Origin: Enterobacter sp. R4-368
Lineage (GTDB): Bacteria > Pseudomonadota > Gammaproteobacteria > Enterobacterales > Enterobacteriaceae
NCBI RefSeq assembly: GCF_000410515.1
Contig: NC_021500.1
Span: forward strand, 4,340,001-4,404,000
Reading direction: 5' to 3'
DNA length: 64,000 nt
The notes beneath the pieces were generated by a model. The model was not told where the DNA came from and made no database searches. It saw only the letters and a program-made list of their open reading frames with translations. The position numbers and the translations under genes are program-made. Numbering within the stretch: position 1 is the stretch's first letter; each line of letters opens with the position of its first letter. Positions 46,868 through 57,817 of the stretch are shown here, in pieces.

Positions 46868-48898
46868 TTATGGCTGAGGGAAAACAATATTATTGCCCGG
46901 CGCTTCGTGGTGCAGATGGATAAAGTTCAGGTGGCGTTCGTACTGATCCAGTATGTCGATGATCACCTGCTCTTTGTTGTAGTCCATTAAATCATTGCCC
47001 TGGCTGCCCTCCAGCAGGAAGGTTTCCAGCCGGAAGTAGTGCGATTTGCCGCTGCGTGCGCGGTAGGTAAAGCCCGGTACGGAGTATTGCTGCGGCCATA
47101 CCTGGTAGACAAAATCCTGCTCCTCACCGAGGTGGACGCGCAGATCCAGGTAGCCCAGCGGCTGGCCTTCTTCCGGCGCGACATTTTCAAGCGATACCCG
47201 TCCGCCGCGCAGTTCCAGCTCTTTTGCCACATCCTGCATTGCCGGGTAAATCACCGTTTCCATCATCTGCCGGGTGTAATGCGTACCCGGATAATTCATC
47301 AGCCGCGAGAGGCGTTTTTTCCAGCTCAGGCGATCGTTGCTCGCCGGAATATAAGGTGCGGTTTCGCGGCTGGCGCTGGCACGGCGGTGATCTTCCACCT
47401 TCAGCGATTTATACAGCCCGGCCATAATAAAGAAGATCACAAAACTGAACGGCAAGCCCATGATCACCGTGGTATTTTGCAGCGCGGAAATGCCATTGGT
47501 CATCAGCATGCCCATGGTCAGCACGCCGATAGCGACCGACCAGAAAATCCGCAGCCAGTTCGGCGCATCGCTATTGATATCTTTCAGCTTCGAGGTGAAA
47601 TTGCCCAGCACCAGCGAGCCGGAATCCGCCGAGGTGACATAAAACAGCAGGCCAGTAATGGTGGCGACAGAAGCGCTGAGTTTGAACGCCGGATATTGCG
47701 CCAGCAGGCTGTAGAACCCGCGTTCGGCATGGGCGATCACCTCCTGGGCGAACCCCGCATCACCGTGAATGATTTCATACAGCGCGGCGTTACCAAACAC
47801 CGACAACCACAGCAGGGTGAAGGTAAACGGAATAATCAGCGTGCCGAGCACGAACTCGCGAATGGTGCGCCCGCGGGAAATACGTGCAAGGAACAGCCCG
47901 ACAAACGGCGACCATGCGACCCACCAGGCCCAGAAGAAGAGCGTCCAGCTGTTCATCCACTGCGTCGGGCGATCAAACGCGAAGGTGTTGAGCGTCATGC
48001 CCATAAAGCGGTTGATGTAGTCGCCAACATTGAGCACCAGCGCGTTGAGCAGGAAATCGGTCTTGCCCATAAACAGCACGAACAGGATCAGCCCGAGCGC
48101 CAGCGCCACGTTCAGTTCCGAAAGGATGCGAATGCCTTTATCCACCCCGGAGGTGACCGAAATGGTAGCGATCACCACCGACAGCACAATCAGCGCCATC
48201 TGCGCGGTCAGCCCTTCCGGCACGTCGAACAGCACTTTCAGCCCGTAATTAAGCTGCACCACGCCAATACCGAGCGTAGTGGCAATACCAAAAATGGTGC
48301 CGATCACCGCCGCAATATCCACCGTGTGGCCAATCGGGCCGTTAATGCGTTTACCGAAAATAGGGTACAGCGCAGAACGAATAGTGAGCGGCAGATTATA
48401 GCGGTAGCTGAAGTAGCCCAGCGCAATCCCCATCAGCGCATACATCGACCAGCCGGTTAAACCGTAGTGGAACAGCGTCCACACCATCGCCTGGCGCGCG
48501 GCTTCCATCGTCTGGCCTGCGCCCTCCGGCGGCTGCATATATTGCGTCACCGGCTCTGCGACGGAGAAGAACATCAGGTCGATACCGATCCCGGCGGCAA
48601 ACAGCATCGCCGACCAGCTCAGCAAACTGAACTCCGGCTTGGACTGCTCCGGCCCGAGTTTAATCGCCCCGTAGCGCGAGCAGGCCATATAGATAACAAA
48701 GACGATATAGAGCGTCGCGGCCAGCATGTAATACCAGCCAAAGGTGGAGGAGACCCAGTTAACGGTAGTCTGGATCCAGGTCGCAGCGAAATCGCTGTAC
48801 AAAATGGTGACCAGTGAAAATGTCAGAATCAGTCCGGCAGAGGTGTAAAACACCACGGGATTGATTCTGTCTTTTTCACTGGCAGGTGGATTAATCAT
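46868..48898 (-). CDS. betT: BetT, choline BCCT transporter
   Basis: A 676-residue BCCT carrier with 12 helices. It has GIGIDLMFFSVAEPVTQYM and the TM8 signature TLFFWAWWVAWSPFVGLFLARISRGRT, whose Trp-rich segment binds the trimethylammonium group. The long cytosolic C-terminal domain (about 500-676) senses osmotic stress in BetT. Near identical to E. coli BetT. Imports choline with protons. Divergent from betIBA. Confidence 0.97.
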   Translation of the reverse strand: MINPPASEKDRINPVVFYTSAGLILTFSLVTILYSDFAATWIQTTVNWVSSTFGWYYMLAATLYIVFVIYMACSRYGAIKLGPEQSKPEFSLLSWSAMLFAAGIGIDLMFFSVAEPVTQYMQPPEGAGQTMEAARQAMVWTLFHYGLTGWSMYALMGIALGYFSYRYNLPLTIRSALYPIFGKRINGPIGHTVDIAAVIGTIFGIATTLGIGVVQLNYGLKVLFDVPEGLTAQMALIVLSVVIATISVTSGVDKGIRILSELNVALALGLILFVLFMGKTDFLLNALVLNVGDYINRFMGMTLNTFAFDRPTQWMNSWTLFFWAWWVAWSPFVGLFLARISRGRTIREFVLGTLIIPFTFTLLWLSVFGNAALYEIIHGDAGFAQEVIAHAERGFYSLLAQYPAFKLSASVATITGLLFYVTSADSGSLVLGNFTSKLKDINSDAPNWLRIFWSVAIGVLTMGMLMTNGISALQNTTVIMGLPFSFVIFFIMAGLYKSLKVEDHRRASASRETAPYIPASNDRLSWKKRLSRLMNYPGTHYTRQMMETVIYPAMQDVAKELELRGGRVSLENVAPEEGQPLGYLDLRVHLGEEQDFVYQVWPQQYSVPGFTYRARSGKSHYFRLETFLLEGSQGNDLMDYNKEQVIIDILDQYERHLNFIHLHHEAPGNNIVFPQP

Positions 48899-49075
48899 CG
48901 GTTACCTCTGGTTAATTTCCTGTAATTTTTCAAAAGATTAACGCCAAACATCGGTTGTTTTATCGCGTTTGCTCCTCTCTGTTCTCACGGTTTGCGTCGC
49001 CGTATTTAGCTTATACATTCCCGCTTCGTTTATTTAACAATTGAAGCACAGTATCCTAACAAAATCTTTTTTTAT

Positions 49076-49089
49076 ATTGAACGTGCAAT
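49076..49089. promoter_or_regulatory. Candidate BetI operator
   Basis: ATTGAACGTGCAAT is symmetric at 12 of 14 positions. It lies in the betT-betI divergent region 47 bp before betI, where BetI binds in E. coli. Confidence 0.5.
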
Positions 49090-49136
49090 CAAAAAAAGAT
49101 TAAATAAGGCCCTTACATTGCGGTGGAGATGGAGCC

Positions 49137-49733
49137 ATGCCAAAGGTGGGAATGCAGCCGATACGCCGTCGGCAGCTGATTGATGCGACCCTGAGTACCA
49201 TTAACGAAGTAGGAATTAACGACGCCACGATTGCGCAAATTGCGCGCCGCGCTGGCGTATCGACCGGCATCATCAGCCACTACTTCAGGGACAAAAATGG
49301 TCTGCTGGAAGCGACCATGCGCGACATCACCCGCCAGTTGCGCGACGCCGTGGCGCAGCGATTAAAACCGCTCGCGCAGGCCAGTACCGAAACGCGTTTG
49401 CTGGCGATTGTCGAAGGCAATTTTGATGACAGCCAGGTACACAGCGCGGCGATGAAAGCCTGGCTCGATTTCTGGGCCAGCAGTATGCATCAGCCGCAGC
49501 TTGGTCGCCTGGAGCGCGTCAGCAGCCGCCGACTGTTCTCCACGCTGGCGGCGGAGTTTCGCCGCGATCTACCGCGTGAACAGGCACGGCTGGCGGCGCA
49601 TGGCCTTGCCTCGTTGATCGATGGCCTCTGGCTTCGCGCGGCGCTGAGCGGCAAACCCTTTAACCTGGACATTGCCAGAACGCTCACCACCCAATTCATT
49701 CGCCAGCAACTGGCTGGCGCGACGAATCACTGA
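49137..49733 (+). CDS. betI: BetI, choline-responsive repressor
   Basis: A 198-residue TetR-family protein starting [21 protein letters not shown], with [34 protein letters not shown] and the BetI C-terminal domain ([18 protein letters not shown]). It represses betT and betIBA and is relieved by choline. Twelve bases separate it from betB. Confidence 0.96.
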   Translation: MPKVGMQPIRRRQLIDATLSTINEVGINDATIAQIARRAGVSTGIISHYFRDKNGLLEATMRDITRQLRDAVAQRLKPLAQASTETRLLAIVEGNFDDSQVHSAAMKAWLDFWASSMHQPQLGRLERVSSRRLFSTLAAEFRRDLPREQARLAAHGLASLIDGLWLRAALSGKPFNLDIARTLTTQFIRQQLAGATNH

Positions 49734-49745
49734 GAAGGAGGAAGT

Positions 49746-51218
49746 ATGTCCCGATTCGCAGAACAGCAGCTCTATATCCATGGTCAATACGTCCCGGCTG
49801 CGGCGGGTAACACATTCCAGACCATCAATCCGGCGAACGGCGAGGTGCTGGCCGAGGTGCACGAAGCCGGGCAGGGCGATGTCGATCGCGCCGTTGCCAG
49901 TGCGCAAAAAGGGCAGAAAATCTGGGCCGCGATGACCGCCATGGAGCGCTCGCGCATCCTGCGCCGCGCCGTCGATATTCTGCGCGAGCGCAATGATGAA
50001 CTGGCGGCGCTGGAAACGCTGGATACCGGCAAACCGCTGAGCGAAACCCAGGCCGTTGATATCGTCACCGGCGCGGACGTACTCGAGTATTACGCGGGGC
50101 TTATCCCCTCTCTTGAAGGCCAGCAAATTCCGCTGCGCGACACCTCGTTTGTCTACACACGCCGTGAACCGCTTGGCGTGGTGGCCGGGATTGGCGCGTG
50201 GAACTACCCGATCCAGATTGCGCTGTGGAAATCTGCGCCTGCGCTGGCGGCCGGTAACGCCATGATCTTTAAACCGAGCGAAGTCACGCCGCTCACGGCG
50301 CTGAAACTGGCGGAAATTTACAGCGAAGCTGGCGTGCCAGACGGCGTATTTAACGTGCTGAACGGCAGCGGCGCGGTGACCGGACAGTTGCTGACCGACC
50401 ATCCGGGCATCGACAAAGTCTCTTTCACCGGCGGCGTTGCCAGCGGCAAGAAAGTGATGGCGAATGCAGCTGGTTCAACGCTGAAAGACGTGACCATGGA
50501 GCTGGGCGGTAAATCGCCGCTGATTATCTTTGACGACGCCGATCTCGATCTCGCCGCCGATATCGCCATGATGGCGAACTTCTACAGCTCCGGCCAGGTG
50601 TGTACCAACGGCACGCGCGTGTTTATTCCGAAGGCCTTGCAGCAGGCGTTCGAAGCAAAAATCGTTGAGCGCGTGGCGCGCATTAAGGCCGGTAATGTCA
50701 ACGATCTGAACACCAATTTCGGGCCGCTGGTCAGTTTTGCGCACCGCGACAACGTGATGCGTTATATCGAAAGCGGTATCAACGAAGGCGCGCGCCTGTT
50801 GTGCGGCGGTAAGCGTCTGACCGGCGGTGACTTCGACCACGGGGCGTGGGTCGAACCCACCGTATTTACCGACTGTCGCGATGAGATGACCATCGTGCGT
50901 GAAGAGATCTTCGGTCCGGTGATGTCGATTCTGACCTATGAGCGCGAAGAGGAAGCGGTGCGCCGCGCCAACGCTACCGATTACGGCCTGGCGGCGGGCG
51001 TGGTGACACAAGATCTTAACCGTGCGCACCGCGTCATTCACCAGATTGAAGCCGGTATTTGCTGGATCAACACTTGGGGGGAATCCGCCGCTGAAATGCC
51101 GGTGGGCGGCTACAAGCACTCCGGCGTTGGGCGCGAAAATGGCCTGATGACGCTGCAAAACTATACGCAGGTCAAATCCGTCCAGCTCGAGCTGAGCCGT
51201 TTTCAGTCCGTATTTTGA
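49746..51218 (+). CDS. betB: BetB, betaine-aldehyde dehydrogenase
   Basis: A 490-residue aldehyde dehydrogenase: [17 protein letters not shown] (NAD), [18 protein letters not shown] (catalytic Glu) and [13 protein letters not shown] (catalytic Cys). It oxidises betaine aldehyde to glycine betaine with NAD. It closely matches E. coli BetB. Confidence 0.97.
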   Translation: MSRFAEQQLYIHGQYVPAAAGNTFQTINPANGEVLAEVHEAGQGDVDRAVASAQKGQKIWAAMTAMERSRILRRAVDILRERNDELAALETLDTGKPLSETQAVDIVTGADVLEYYAGLIPSLEGQQIPLRDTSFVYTRREPLGVVAGIGAWNYPIQIALWKSAPALAAGNAMIFKPSEVTPLTALKLAEIYSEAGVPDGVFNVLNGSGAVTGQLLTDHPGIDKVSFTGGVASGKKVMANAAGSTLKDVTMELGGKSPLIIFDDADLDLAADIAMMANFYSSGQVCTNGTRVFIPKALQQAFEAKIVERVARIKAGNVNDLNTNFGPLVSFAHRDNVMRYIESGINEGARLLCGGKRLTGGDFDHGAWVEPTVFTDCRDEMTIVREEIFGPVMSILTYEREEEAVRRANATDYGLAAGVVTQDLNRAHRVIHQIEAGICWINTWGESAAEMPVGGYKHSGVGRENGLMTLQNYTQVKSVQLELSRFQSVF

Positions 51219-51245
51219 ATAAAGTTTTAACCTGAGGAGCGACGA

Positions 51246-52925
51246 ATGGAATTTGATTACATCATCATTGGAGCCGGATCCGCAGGGAACGTTTTGGCAA
51301 CAAGACTGACCGAAGAGAGCGATGTGAATGTTCTGCTGCTCGAAGCGGGTGGTCCCGATTACCGTTTTGATTTCCGTACGCAGATGCCTGCGGCGCTGGC
51401 TTACCCGTTGCAGGGCAAGCGCTACAACTGGGCCTATGAAACAGAACCTGAGCCGCACATGAATAATCGCCGCATGGAGTGCGGGCGCGGTAAAGGGCTG
51501 GGCGGTTCATCGCTGATTAACGGCATGTGCTACGTGCGCGGCAACGCGATGGACCTCGATAACTGGGCGCAGCAGCCGGGTCTTGAGCACTGGACGTACC
51601 GCGACTGTCTGCCCTATTACCGTAAATCGGAAACGCGCGATATCGGCGCGAACGATTACCACGGTGGCGACGGCCCGGTCAGCATCACTACCTGCAAGCC
51701 GCGCAACAACCCGTTGTTCGCCGCGATGATTGAGGCGGGCGTGCAGGCCGGTTACCCGCGCACTGACGATCTTAACGGCTACCAGCAGGAAGGTTTTGGC
51801 CCGATGGATCGCTTTGTCACGCCGAAAGGCCGCCGCTCGAGCACCGCACGCGGCTATCTCGACATGGCAAAAACGCGGCCGAACCTGAAAATCATTACCC
51901 ATGCCACCACCGATCGCATTCTGTTTGAGGGGAAACGCGCTGTCGGCGTGGCCTATTTGCAGGGCTCCAGCGACACGGCACATGAGGTGCATGCGCGCCG
52001 GGAAGTGTTGCTCTGCGCCGGAGCGATTGCTTCGCCGCAAATTTTGCAGCGCTCCGGCGTCGGTGCCGCTGAGCTGCTCCGGCAGTTCGATATTCCGCTG
52101 GTGCATGATTTACCGGGCGTGGGCGAAAACTTGCAGGATCACCTGGAAATGTACCTGCAATATGAGTGCAAGGAGCCGGTGTCGCTCTATCCGGCGCTGA
52201 AGTGGTGGAACCAGCCGAAAATTGGCGCGGAGTGGCTGTTTAACGGCACGGGTATTGGGGCCAGCAACCAGTTCGAGGGCGGCGGGTTTATCCGCAGCCG
52301 CGAGGAGTTCGCCTGGCCGAATATTCAGTACCATTTCCTGCCGGTGGCGATTAACTACAACGGCTCAAATGCAGTAGAAGCGCACGGCTTCCAGTGTCAT
52401 GTGGGTTCGATGCGCTCGCCAAGCCGGGGTTTTGTGCGTCTGAAATCGCGCGATCCGCGCCAGCATCCGGCCATTCAGTTTAATTACATGGCCCATGAGC
52501 AGGACTGGCACGAATTCCGCGACGCGATTCGTATCACCCGGCAGATCATCAACCAGCCGGCGCTGGACAAATATCGCGGGCGGGAAATCAGCCCGGGCAT
52601 TGAGTGCCAGAGCGATGAGCAACTGGATGAGTTTGTGCGTAACCATGCCGAAACCGCCTATCACCCGTGCGGCACCTGCAAAATGGGTAGCGATGAGATG
52701 GCGGTCGTCGATGGCGAAGGGCGTGTTCATGGGCTGGAAGCCTTGCGCGTGGTGGATGCCTCGATCATGCCGCTGATCATCACCGGTAACCTCAATGCCA
52801 CCACCATTATGATTGGCGAGAAGATTGCCGATAACATCCGTGGCCGCACGCCGCTGCCGCGCAGCAATGCGGATTATTTCGTGGCGGGCGATCGCCCGGT
52901 TCGCGGTACACCGCTGCGGGCGTAA
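51246..52925 (+). CDS. betA: BetA, choline dehydrogenase
   Basis: A 559-residue GMC flavoprotein: [19 protein letters not shown] (FAD), [30 protein letters not shown] and the catalytic His in [14 protein letters not shown]. Membrane-associated; oxidises choline to betaine aldehyde. Last gene of betIBA; a hairpin follows directly. Confidence 0.97.
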   Translation: MEFDYIIIGAGSAGNVLATRLTEESDVNVLLLEAGGPDYRFDFRTQMPAALAYPLQGKRYNWAYETEPEPHMNNRRMECGRGKGLGGSSLINGMCYVRGNAMDLDNWAQQPGLEHWTYRDCLPYYRKSETRDIGANDYHGGDGPVSITTCKPRNNPLFAAMIEAGVQAGYPRTDDLNGYQQEGFGPMDRFVTPKGRRSSTARGYLDMAKTRPNLKIITHATTDRILFEGKRAVGVAYLQGSSDTAHEVHARREVLLCAGAIASPQILQRSGVGAAELLRQFDIPLVHDLPGVGENLQDHLEMYLQYECKEPVSLYPALKWWNQPKIGAEWLFNGTGIGASNQFEGGGFIRSREEFAWPNIQYHFLPVAINYNGSNAVEAHGFQCHVGSMRSPSRGFVRLKSRDPRQHPAIQFNYMAHEQDWHEFRDAIRITRQIINQPALDKYRGREISPGIECQSDEQLDEFVRNHAETAYHPCGTCKMGSDEMAVVDGEGRVHGLEALRVVDASIMPLIITGNLNATTIMIGEKIADNIRGRTPLPRSNADYFVAGDRPVRGTPLRA

Positions 52926-52931
52926 AAGAAA

Positions 52932-52962
52932 ATGCCGCCGGTAAGGCGTTTACCGGCGGCAT
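52932..52962. terminator. Terminator after betA / hcxA
   Basis: Thirteen-base arms (ATGCCGCCGGTAA and its complement) surround GGCGT between two converging genes. The stem is very stable, but T runs are short. Confidence 0.65.
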
Positions 52963-52979
52963 TACGCAAAGAAGGGCGA

Positions 52980-54068
52980 TTAGCGCGACAGCGCTTCCAC
53001 TTTTTCAAACGCCGCGCGCAGCGTATCGGCGGAGAGTTCCACCGGCAGGTAGTGAATCGACTCCACCGGGCGCAGAGTGTGAGCAATCACTTTATCCAGC
53101 TCCGCGCGGTTATTAATGTCCACGTCCAGCGCTGCCAGCGAGGTCGGCAAGTTGAAACGCTGATAGGCGTTAATCAACTGCGCCAGCACATCGTCCTCGC
53201 CGAGCAGGGCGCTCTGCACCAGAATGCCATACGCTACTTTGGTGCCGTGCAGGAATTTCTCCGTTTGCGGCAACACGGTTAAACCGTTGTGCACCGCGTG
53301 TGCGGCGGCAACGCGGGTGTAACGCTCGCCCAGCCCGCCGACCATCCCACCCCCGGCGATAATCGCATCCACCACATCGCGAAACGCCTGCGTCACCTCG
53401 CCGCGCTGCTGGTCAGCAAGAGCTTGTTCACTGCTCTGTAGCAACACATCGCGGATCGCCAGCGCGCCGTTTAGCCCCAGACGTACGGTGAGCGGCAGCT
53501 TTTCTGGTTGTGGTGCCAGCACTACCGCTTCGTACCACTTCGCCAGCGTATCGCCGATGCCTGCCAGCAGATATTCCGCAGGCGCATTCAGGATGATTTG
53601 CGGTTCAACCAGCACCAGAAAATTGGCGTCGTCGAAAATTTCAAAGTGCAGCGCCTGACCAGCGTCGTTATACCACACCGACAGCGGCGTCCACGCCGCA
53701 CAGGTGGCGGCGATGGTCGGAATGGCGACCGCCGGTAAACCAAGACGGCGCGCCACCGCTTTGGCGGTATCCAGCAAGGCGCCGCCGCCAAGCCCAATCA
53801 CCACCGCGCGATCGTCGCCCGCCTGCTGCGCCAGTTCGTTCACGTCGTGCTCGCTACAGTGGCCTTTAAACAAAATGTGTTTCGCGCCCGGCGTGTTAAA
53901 CCCTTGCGGCAAAAACGCTTTTGCCCCGGCAAAGGCGCGCTCTCCATAGATCCATACCGCGCGCGCCAGTTGTTCTGCGCTGAAGAAATCATGCAACCGC
54001 GCGAGGCTGCCAGCGTGGGAAAAGTAGTTGGCCGGGCCGGGTACGACGCGGATATCAGTGCTGCTCAT
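52980..54068 (-). CDS. hcxA: HcxA (YbdH), hydroxycarboxylate dehydrogenase A
   Basis: A 362-residue iron-containing alcohol dehydrogenase-type enzyme, the same length as E. coli YbdH/HcxA. GLGGGALLDTAKAVARRLGLPAVAIPT is the NAD site, and the metal His residues lie in AAAHAVHNGLTVLP and FLHGTKVAYGI. The E. coli enzyme reduces 2-oxo acids, including the 2-oxo-4-methylthiobutanoate type. In E. coli it follows ybdD; here tetR/SDR and bet genes intervene. MetJ-like repeats upstream fit a methionine-salvage role. Confidence 0.92.
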   Translation of the reverse strand: MSSTDIRVVPGPANYFSHAGSLARLHDFFSAEQLARAVWIYGERAFAGAKAFLPQGFNTPGAKHILFKGHCSEHDVNELAQQAGDDRAVVIGLGGGALLDTAKAVARRLGLPAVAIPTIAATCAAWTPLSVWYNDAGQALHFEIFDDANFLVLVEPQIILNAPAEYLLAGIGDTLAKWYEAVVLAPQPEKLPLTVRLGLNGALAIRDVLLQSSEQALADQQRGEVTQAFRDVVDAIIAGGGMVGGLGERYTRVAAAHAVHNGLTVLPQTEKFLHGTKVAYGILVQSALLGEDDVLAQLINAYQRFNLPTSLAALDVDINNRAELDKVIAHTLRPVESIHYLPVELSADTLRAAFEKVEALSR

Positions 54069-54103
54069 GTGTTGTGTCCTTGTGCGTGATCGCTAACCCG
54101 ATG

Positions 54104-54127
54104 TTATGTCTGGACATCCGGATGGCT
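54104..54127. promoter_or_regulatory. Tandem MetJ-like boxes, hcxA / ABC importer
   Basis: Three contiguous 8-mers, TTATGTCT, GGACATCC and GGATGGCT, each match the met-box AGACGTCT at five of eight positions. MetJ binds such arrays cooperatively. They lie in the divergent space between hcxA and the importer operon and resemble the array upstream of mtnK/mtnA. Confidence 0.5.
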
Positions 54128-54230
54128 AATAATATTTAGCTTTATCTTATGCATTTTCTGTCGTTGCCAGTCAAGCGAGGCTGTGAAAAATTCGTTAAAT
54201 CAACCTATTAATTGCAGGAACAGCGTGCGA

Positions 54231-55733
54231 ATGAGCAGCAACCACCTCGAAATGCGCGGCATAAGCCTGGCCTTTGGCGGCTTTAAGGCGCTGTCGCATG
54301 TCAATTTCTCCCTGCGCGGCGGTTCGGTGCATGCCTTAACCGGCGCGAACGGCGCTGGGAAATCGACGCTGATGGCGGTGCTGTGCGGCACATACGACCA
54401 TTACGAAGGCGAAATCGCCATCAATAACCAGGCGGTGGCGATTCGCACCCCGCGCGATGCCAAACAGCTGGGCATTCATCTGGTGCAGCAGGAAGTGGAT
54501 GTTGCGCTGATCCCGGGTTTGAGCATTGCCGAGAACATCATGCTCGATAAGCTGGCGGAAGGCGGACATCGTTTCCGCTGGGGCGAGATCCGAAAATCGG
54601 CGCGCGAGGCGCTGGCGCAACTCGATGTGATGTTTGATGTAAAACGTTCGATCGATAGCTGCACGCTGGCGGAGAAGCAGCAGATCCTGCTGGCGCGCGC
54701 GCTTTCGCACCACTGCCGTTTTTTAATTCTTGATGAACCCACCGCACCGCTCGATCAGCATGAAAGTGAGCGCTTGTTTACCGTGGTCAAACGCCTGCAA
54801 CAGCAGGGCATTGGCGTGGTGTTTATCTCGCACCGCATCCACGAACTGAACGCGATTTGCGACACCTTAACGGTGCTGCGCGACGGCAAACTGATTGAAT
54901 CCGGCCCGATGCACACCCTGAGCGGCGAAGCGATTGTCGAGAAGATGCTCGGTCATGAGTTGAGCGACATCTACCCGCCAGCCCGTCCACCGCACAGTGA
55001 TGAAGTGCTGCTAAGCATTGACGGCTTGCACGACGAGGGGCTGCTGAAAGATATCTCGCTGCGCCTGCGTAAAGGGGAAATTCTCGGCATTGCCGGTCTG
55101 GCGGGGGCGGGGAAAACCGAGCTGTGTAAAGCGCTGTTCGGTGCGAGTAAAAGCCGAATCAACCGTGGCGAGCTGAATAACCAACCGTGGCGGCCGCGCG
55201 ATCCGGCCGATTCCGTGATGCGCGGGCTGGCGCTGGTGCCGGAAGAGCGGCGCAAAGAGGGCATTTTTATTGATGAGCCGGTGAGTATGAATTTGTCCAT
55301 TAGCGCGGATAACAGTTTCTCGCGCTGGGGCTTTTTTGCGCATCGCCAGGCCTGGCGCTGGGCGCAGGAAGTGATTGCCCGCGTTGGCGTACGCACTACC
55401 GGGCCGGGGCAAACGCTGCGCCGTCTTTCCGGCGGCAACCAGCAAAAAGTGGCGATTGGCAAATGGCTGCGCGGTCACGCCAATGTGGTGATTTTCGATG
55501 AGCCGACCAAAGGCGTGGATGTGAAAGCGAAAACCGACCTGTTCCAGTTGATTGATGGCCTGGCGCGCGAAGGCAAAGGGGTGATTTACGCCTCGGGTGA
55601 ATTCGCCGAACTGGTGGGGTTGTGTGACCGGATTTGTGTGCTGTGGGATGGGCGCATTGTTGCGGAAGTGCAGGGCGAGGATGCCCGCGAAGAGACGCTT
55701 CTTTATTATTCCACCGGAGGAACGGCGCCGTGA
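54231..55733 (+). CDS. Ribose-type sugar ABC transporter, dual ATPase
   Basis: The start is set at ATG 54231; GTG 54225, close to AGGAA, is equally possible. About 500 residues with two fused ATPase domains, as in RbsA. The first has GANGAGKSTLMAVL and LDEPTAPLD. The second has GLAGAGKTELCKALFG, LSGGNQQKVAIGKWL and FDEPTKGVDVKAKTD. It drives uptake with the permease and binding protein downstream. Its divergent met-box region points to a methylthio-sugar or other salvage substrate rather than ribose; this is inferred. Confidence 0.88.
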   Translation: MSSNHLEMRGISLAFGGFKALSHVNFSLRGGSVHALTGANGAGKSTLMAVLCGTYDHYEGEIAINNQAVAIRTPRDAKQLGIHLVQQEVDVALIPGLSIAENIMLDKLAEGGHRFRWGEIRKSAREALAQLDVMFDVKRSIDSCTLAEKQQILLARALSHHCRFLILDEPTAPLDQHESERLFTVVKRLQQQGIGVVFISHRIHELNAICDTLTVLRDGKLIESGPMHTLSGEAIVEKMLGHELSDIYPPARPPHSDEVLLSIDGLHDEGLLKDISLRLRKGEILGIAGLAGAGKTELCKALFGASKSRINRGELNNQPWRPRDPADSVMRGLALVPEERRKEGIFIDEPVSMNLSISADNSFSRWGFFAHRQAWRWAQEVIARVGVRTTGPGQTLRRLSGGNQQKVAIGKWLRGHANVVIFDEPTKGVDVKAKTDLFQLIDGLAREGKGVIYASGEFAELVGLCDRICVLWDGRIVAEVQGEDAREETLLYYSTGGTAP

Positions 55734-56725
55734 GTAAGGCCCTGTCAGTCAATGCGGCGGCGACGCCCCGCCAGCAGTTTTTTGATTTTCTCTATAAATG
55801 GGGCATGTTGCTTACCGTGGTCGCGCTTATCGCCATCTTTGGCGTGGCGTCGGACAACTTCCTCGATCCCTTCAACATCATCAACATTTTGCGCTCGATC
55901 GCCATCGTCACGGTGATTGCGATTGGTGTCTCTATTTCGCTGACCATCGGCGGGTTTGATCTGTCGGTCGGTTCCACCGCCTCACTGGCGAATGCGCTGG
56001 TGATTTCGCTGTTTGTCTGGCACGGCGTTGGTACCACCGAAGCCATCATTATCACGCTGGCACTGTGTACGCTGGTGGGCTTGTTCAACGCCTTTTTAAT
56101 TGTGGTGCTGCGCATTCCCGACATGCTGGCGACGCTTGGCAGCCTGTTTGTGATTCAGGGTGTGGCAATGACCTACAGCTATGGCGGTTCGATTACCGAA
56201 AATATGGTGCTGCCGAGCGGCGATATGGCGGAGGGCACCATTCCGGCGGCGTTTGGTCTGCTCGGCCAGGTGCCGACCATTGTGATCATTATGCTGGTGG
56301 TGACGGTTGTCGCGCAGTTGGGTTTGTCGCTGACCACCCACGGTCGTCGCATGTATGCCATTGGCGGCAACCCGGAAGCGGCGCGCCTGTCCGGCATTCG
56401 TACCACGCGCTATAAAGTGGCGGCATATGTTATCGCCTCGCTGCTGGCGGGGCTGGGCGGCATTCTGCTGGCGTCACGCATTGGCTCTTCGCAGGTCAAC
56501 GCCGGTGGCGGTTATTTGATGGATGCGGTGGCGGCGGCGTGGATCGGTTTCTCGCTCGCCGGTTCCGGCAAACCGAATGCGCTCGGCACGCTGGTGGGAG
56601 CGGTTATTCTCGGTGTGCTGCAAAACGGGCTGGTGATGCTGTCGGTGCCCTATTACGCGATGGACATTATTAAGGGGCTGGTGCTGGCCGGTGCCCTTGC
56701 GTTGACTTACTTCCAGCGTCGTTAA
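55730..56725 (+). CDS. Ribose-type sugar ABC permease
   Basis: Start GTG 55730 overlaps the ATPase stop (GTGA) with GGAGGAA upstream. 331 residues with about 10 helices. GIGVSISLTIGGFDLSVGSTASL is the RbsC/BPD_transp_2 signature, and GRRMYAIGGNPEAARLSGI is the coupling region. It is translationally coupled to the ATPase. Confidence 0.9.
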   Translation: MSKALSVNAAATPRQQFFDFLYKWGMLLTVVALIAIFGVASDNFLDPFNIINILRSIAIVTVIAIGVSISLTIGGFDLSVGSTASLANALVISLFVWHGVGTTEAIIITLALCTLVGLFNAFLIVVLRIPDMLATLGSLFVIQGVAMTYSYGGSITENMVLPSGDMAEGTIPAAFGLLGQVPTIVIIMLVVTVVAQLGLSLTTHGRRMYAIGGNPEAARLSGIRTTRYKVAAYVIASLLAGLGGILLASRIGSSQVNAGGGYLMDAVAAAWIGFSLAGSGKPNALGTLVGAVILGVLQNGLVMLSVPYYAMDIIKGLVLAGALALTYFQRR

Positions 56726-56743
56726 TTCTTCAGGGGAAAACAG

Positions 56744-57808
56744 ATGAAAAAAATTGCACTCTCACTGCTGGCGCTGGGCTTACTGAGCGCGCTGCCAGGA
56801 CACGCCACGACACCTGCGCCGGTGCCGGACGCCATTGCTAATCACCACGGCCCGATACGCATTGCGCTTATCCGCAACCTGGGTTCAGACGATAATACCA
56901 CCCAGTTTGTCTCCGGCGCGTTGCAGGAAGGTAAAAAACTCGGTTTTAAAATCAGCACCTTTTTGAGCAACGGTGACGACGCCAAATTCCAGGATTTCGT
57001 TAACCAGGCGATCAGCCAGAAATATGACGGCATTATTCTGTCGCAGGGGCGCGATCCGTACTCCACCGATCTGATTAAAAAAGCGGTCGCTGCGGGCATC
57101 AAAGTGGCGGTGTTTGATACCGCTGTTAACGGTGAAATTCCGGGCGTGACGGTGACGCAGCAGGATGACGCCTCGCTAACCAAACTCTCCTTTGGCGAGC
57201 TGGTGAAAGATTTCAACGGCAAAGCCAACATTATCAAACTGTGGGTCGCCGGTTTCCCGCCGATGGAGCGCCGCCAGGCCGCCTACGCCGAGCTGCTGAA
57301 AGCCAATCCAGGCATTAAAGAGCTGGAGTCGATTGGCGCGGTCTCTTCCGATGTGCAGGGCGACACGGCCAACAAAGTGGGCGCGGTGCTGGCGAAATAC
57401 CCGAAAGGGCAGATTGATGCAATCTGGGGCACCTGGGATGCCTTCAGCCAGGGCGCGTATAAAGCGCTGAAAGAGAACGGTCGCACCGAGATCAAACTCT
57501 ACAGCATCGACGTTTCCAACCAGGATCTGCAACTGATGCGCGAGTCGGGCAGCCCGTGGAAAGTAAGCGTGGCGGTGGATCCGAAACTGATTGGTGCCAC
57601 CAATGTGCGCCTCATCGCCAATAAAATTGCCGGTGAACAGACCCCTGCCACCTACGATTTTAAAGCCGCTGCCATTCCGCAAGCGCTGCTGGCAAGCCAG
57701 CCGGGCGCGGTGAATGTGGCGTCGCTCGGCAAAATCATTCCCGGCTGGGGCCAGACGGAAGATTTTATCGCGCCGTGGTTCGCCACGCTGGAAGCGAAAA
57801 ACAAGTAA
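56744..57808 (+). CDS. Periplasmic sugar-binding protein of the ABC importer
   Basis: 354 residues with a signal peptide (about 1-21, ending PGHATTP). A type I periplasmic-binding fold: IRIALIRNLGSDDNTTQFVSGALQEGKKLGF, FVNQAISQKYDGIILSQGRDP, and AAGIKVAVFDTAV. The ligand pocket cannot be assigned. It is the third gene of the operon. Confidence 0.88.
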   Translation: MKKIALSLLALGLLSALPGHATTPAPVPDAIANHHGPIRIALIRNLGSDDNTTQFVSGALQEGKKLGFKISTFLSNGDDAKFQDFVNQAISQKYDGIILSQGRDPYSTDLIKKAVAAGIKVAVFDTAVNGEIPGVTVTQQDDASLTKLSFGELVKDFNGKANIIKLWVAGFPPMERRQAAYAELLKANPGIKELESIGAVSSDVQGDTANKVGAVLAKYPKGQIDAIWGTWDAFSQGAYKALKENGRTEIKLYSIDVSNQDLQLMRESGSPWKVSVAVDPKLIGATNVRLIANKIAGEQTPATYDFKAAAIPQALLASQPGAVNVASLGKIIPGWGQTEDFIAPWFATLEAKNK

Positions 57809-57817
57809 GGAACGGAC

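Noticed and set aside
47039..48460. 473-codon open frame antisense to betT
   Set aside because: Long antisense frames are common in GC-rich genes. The product is His/Arg/Gln-rich with no domain, and betT itself is certain.
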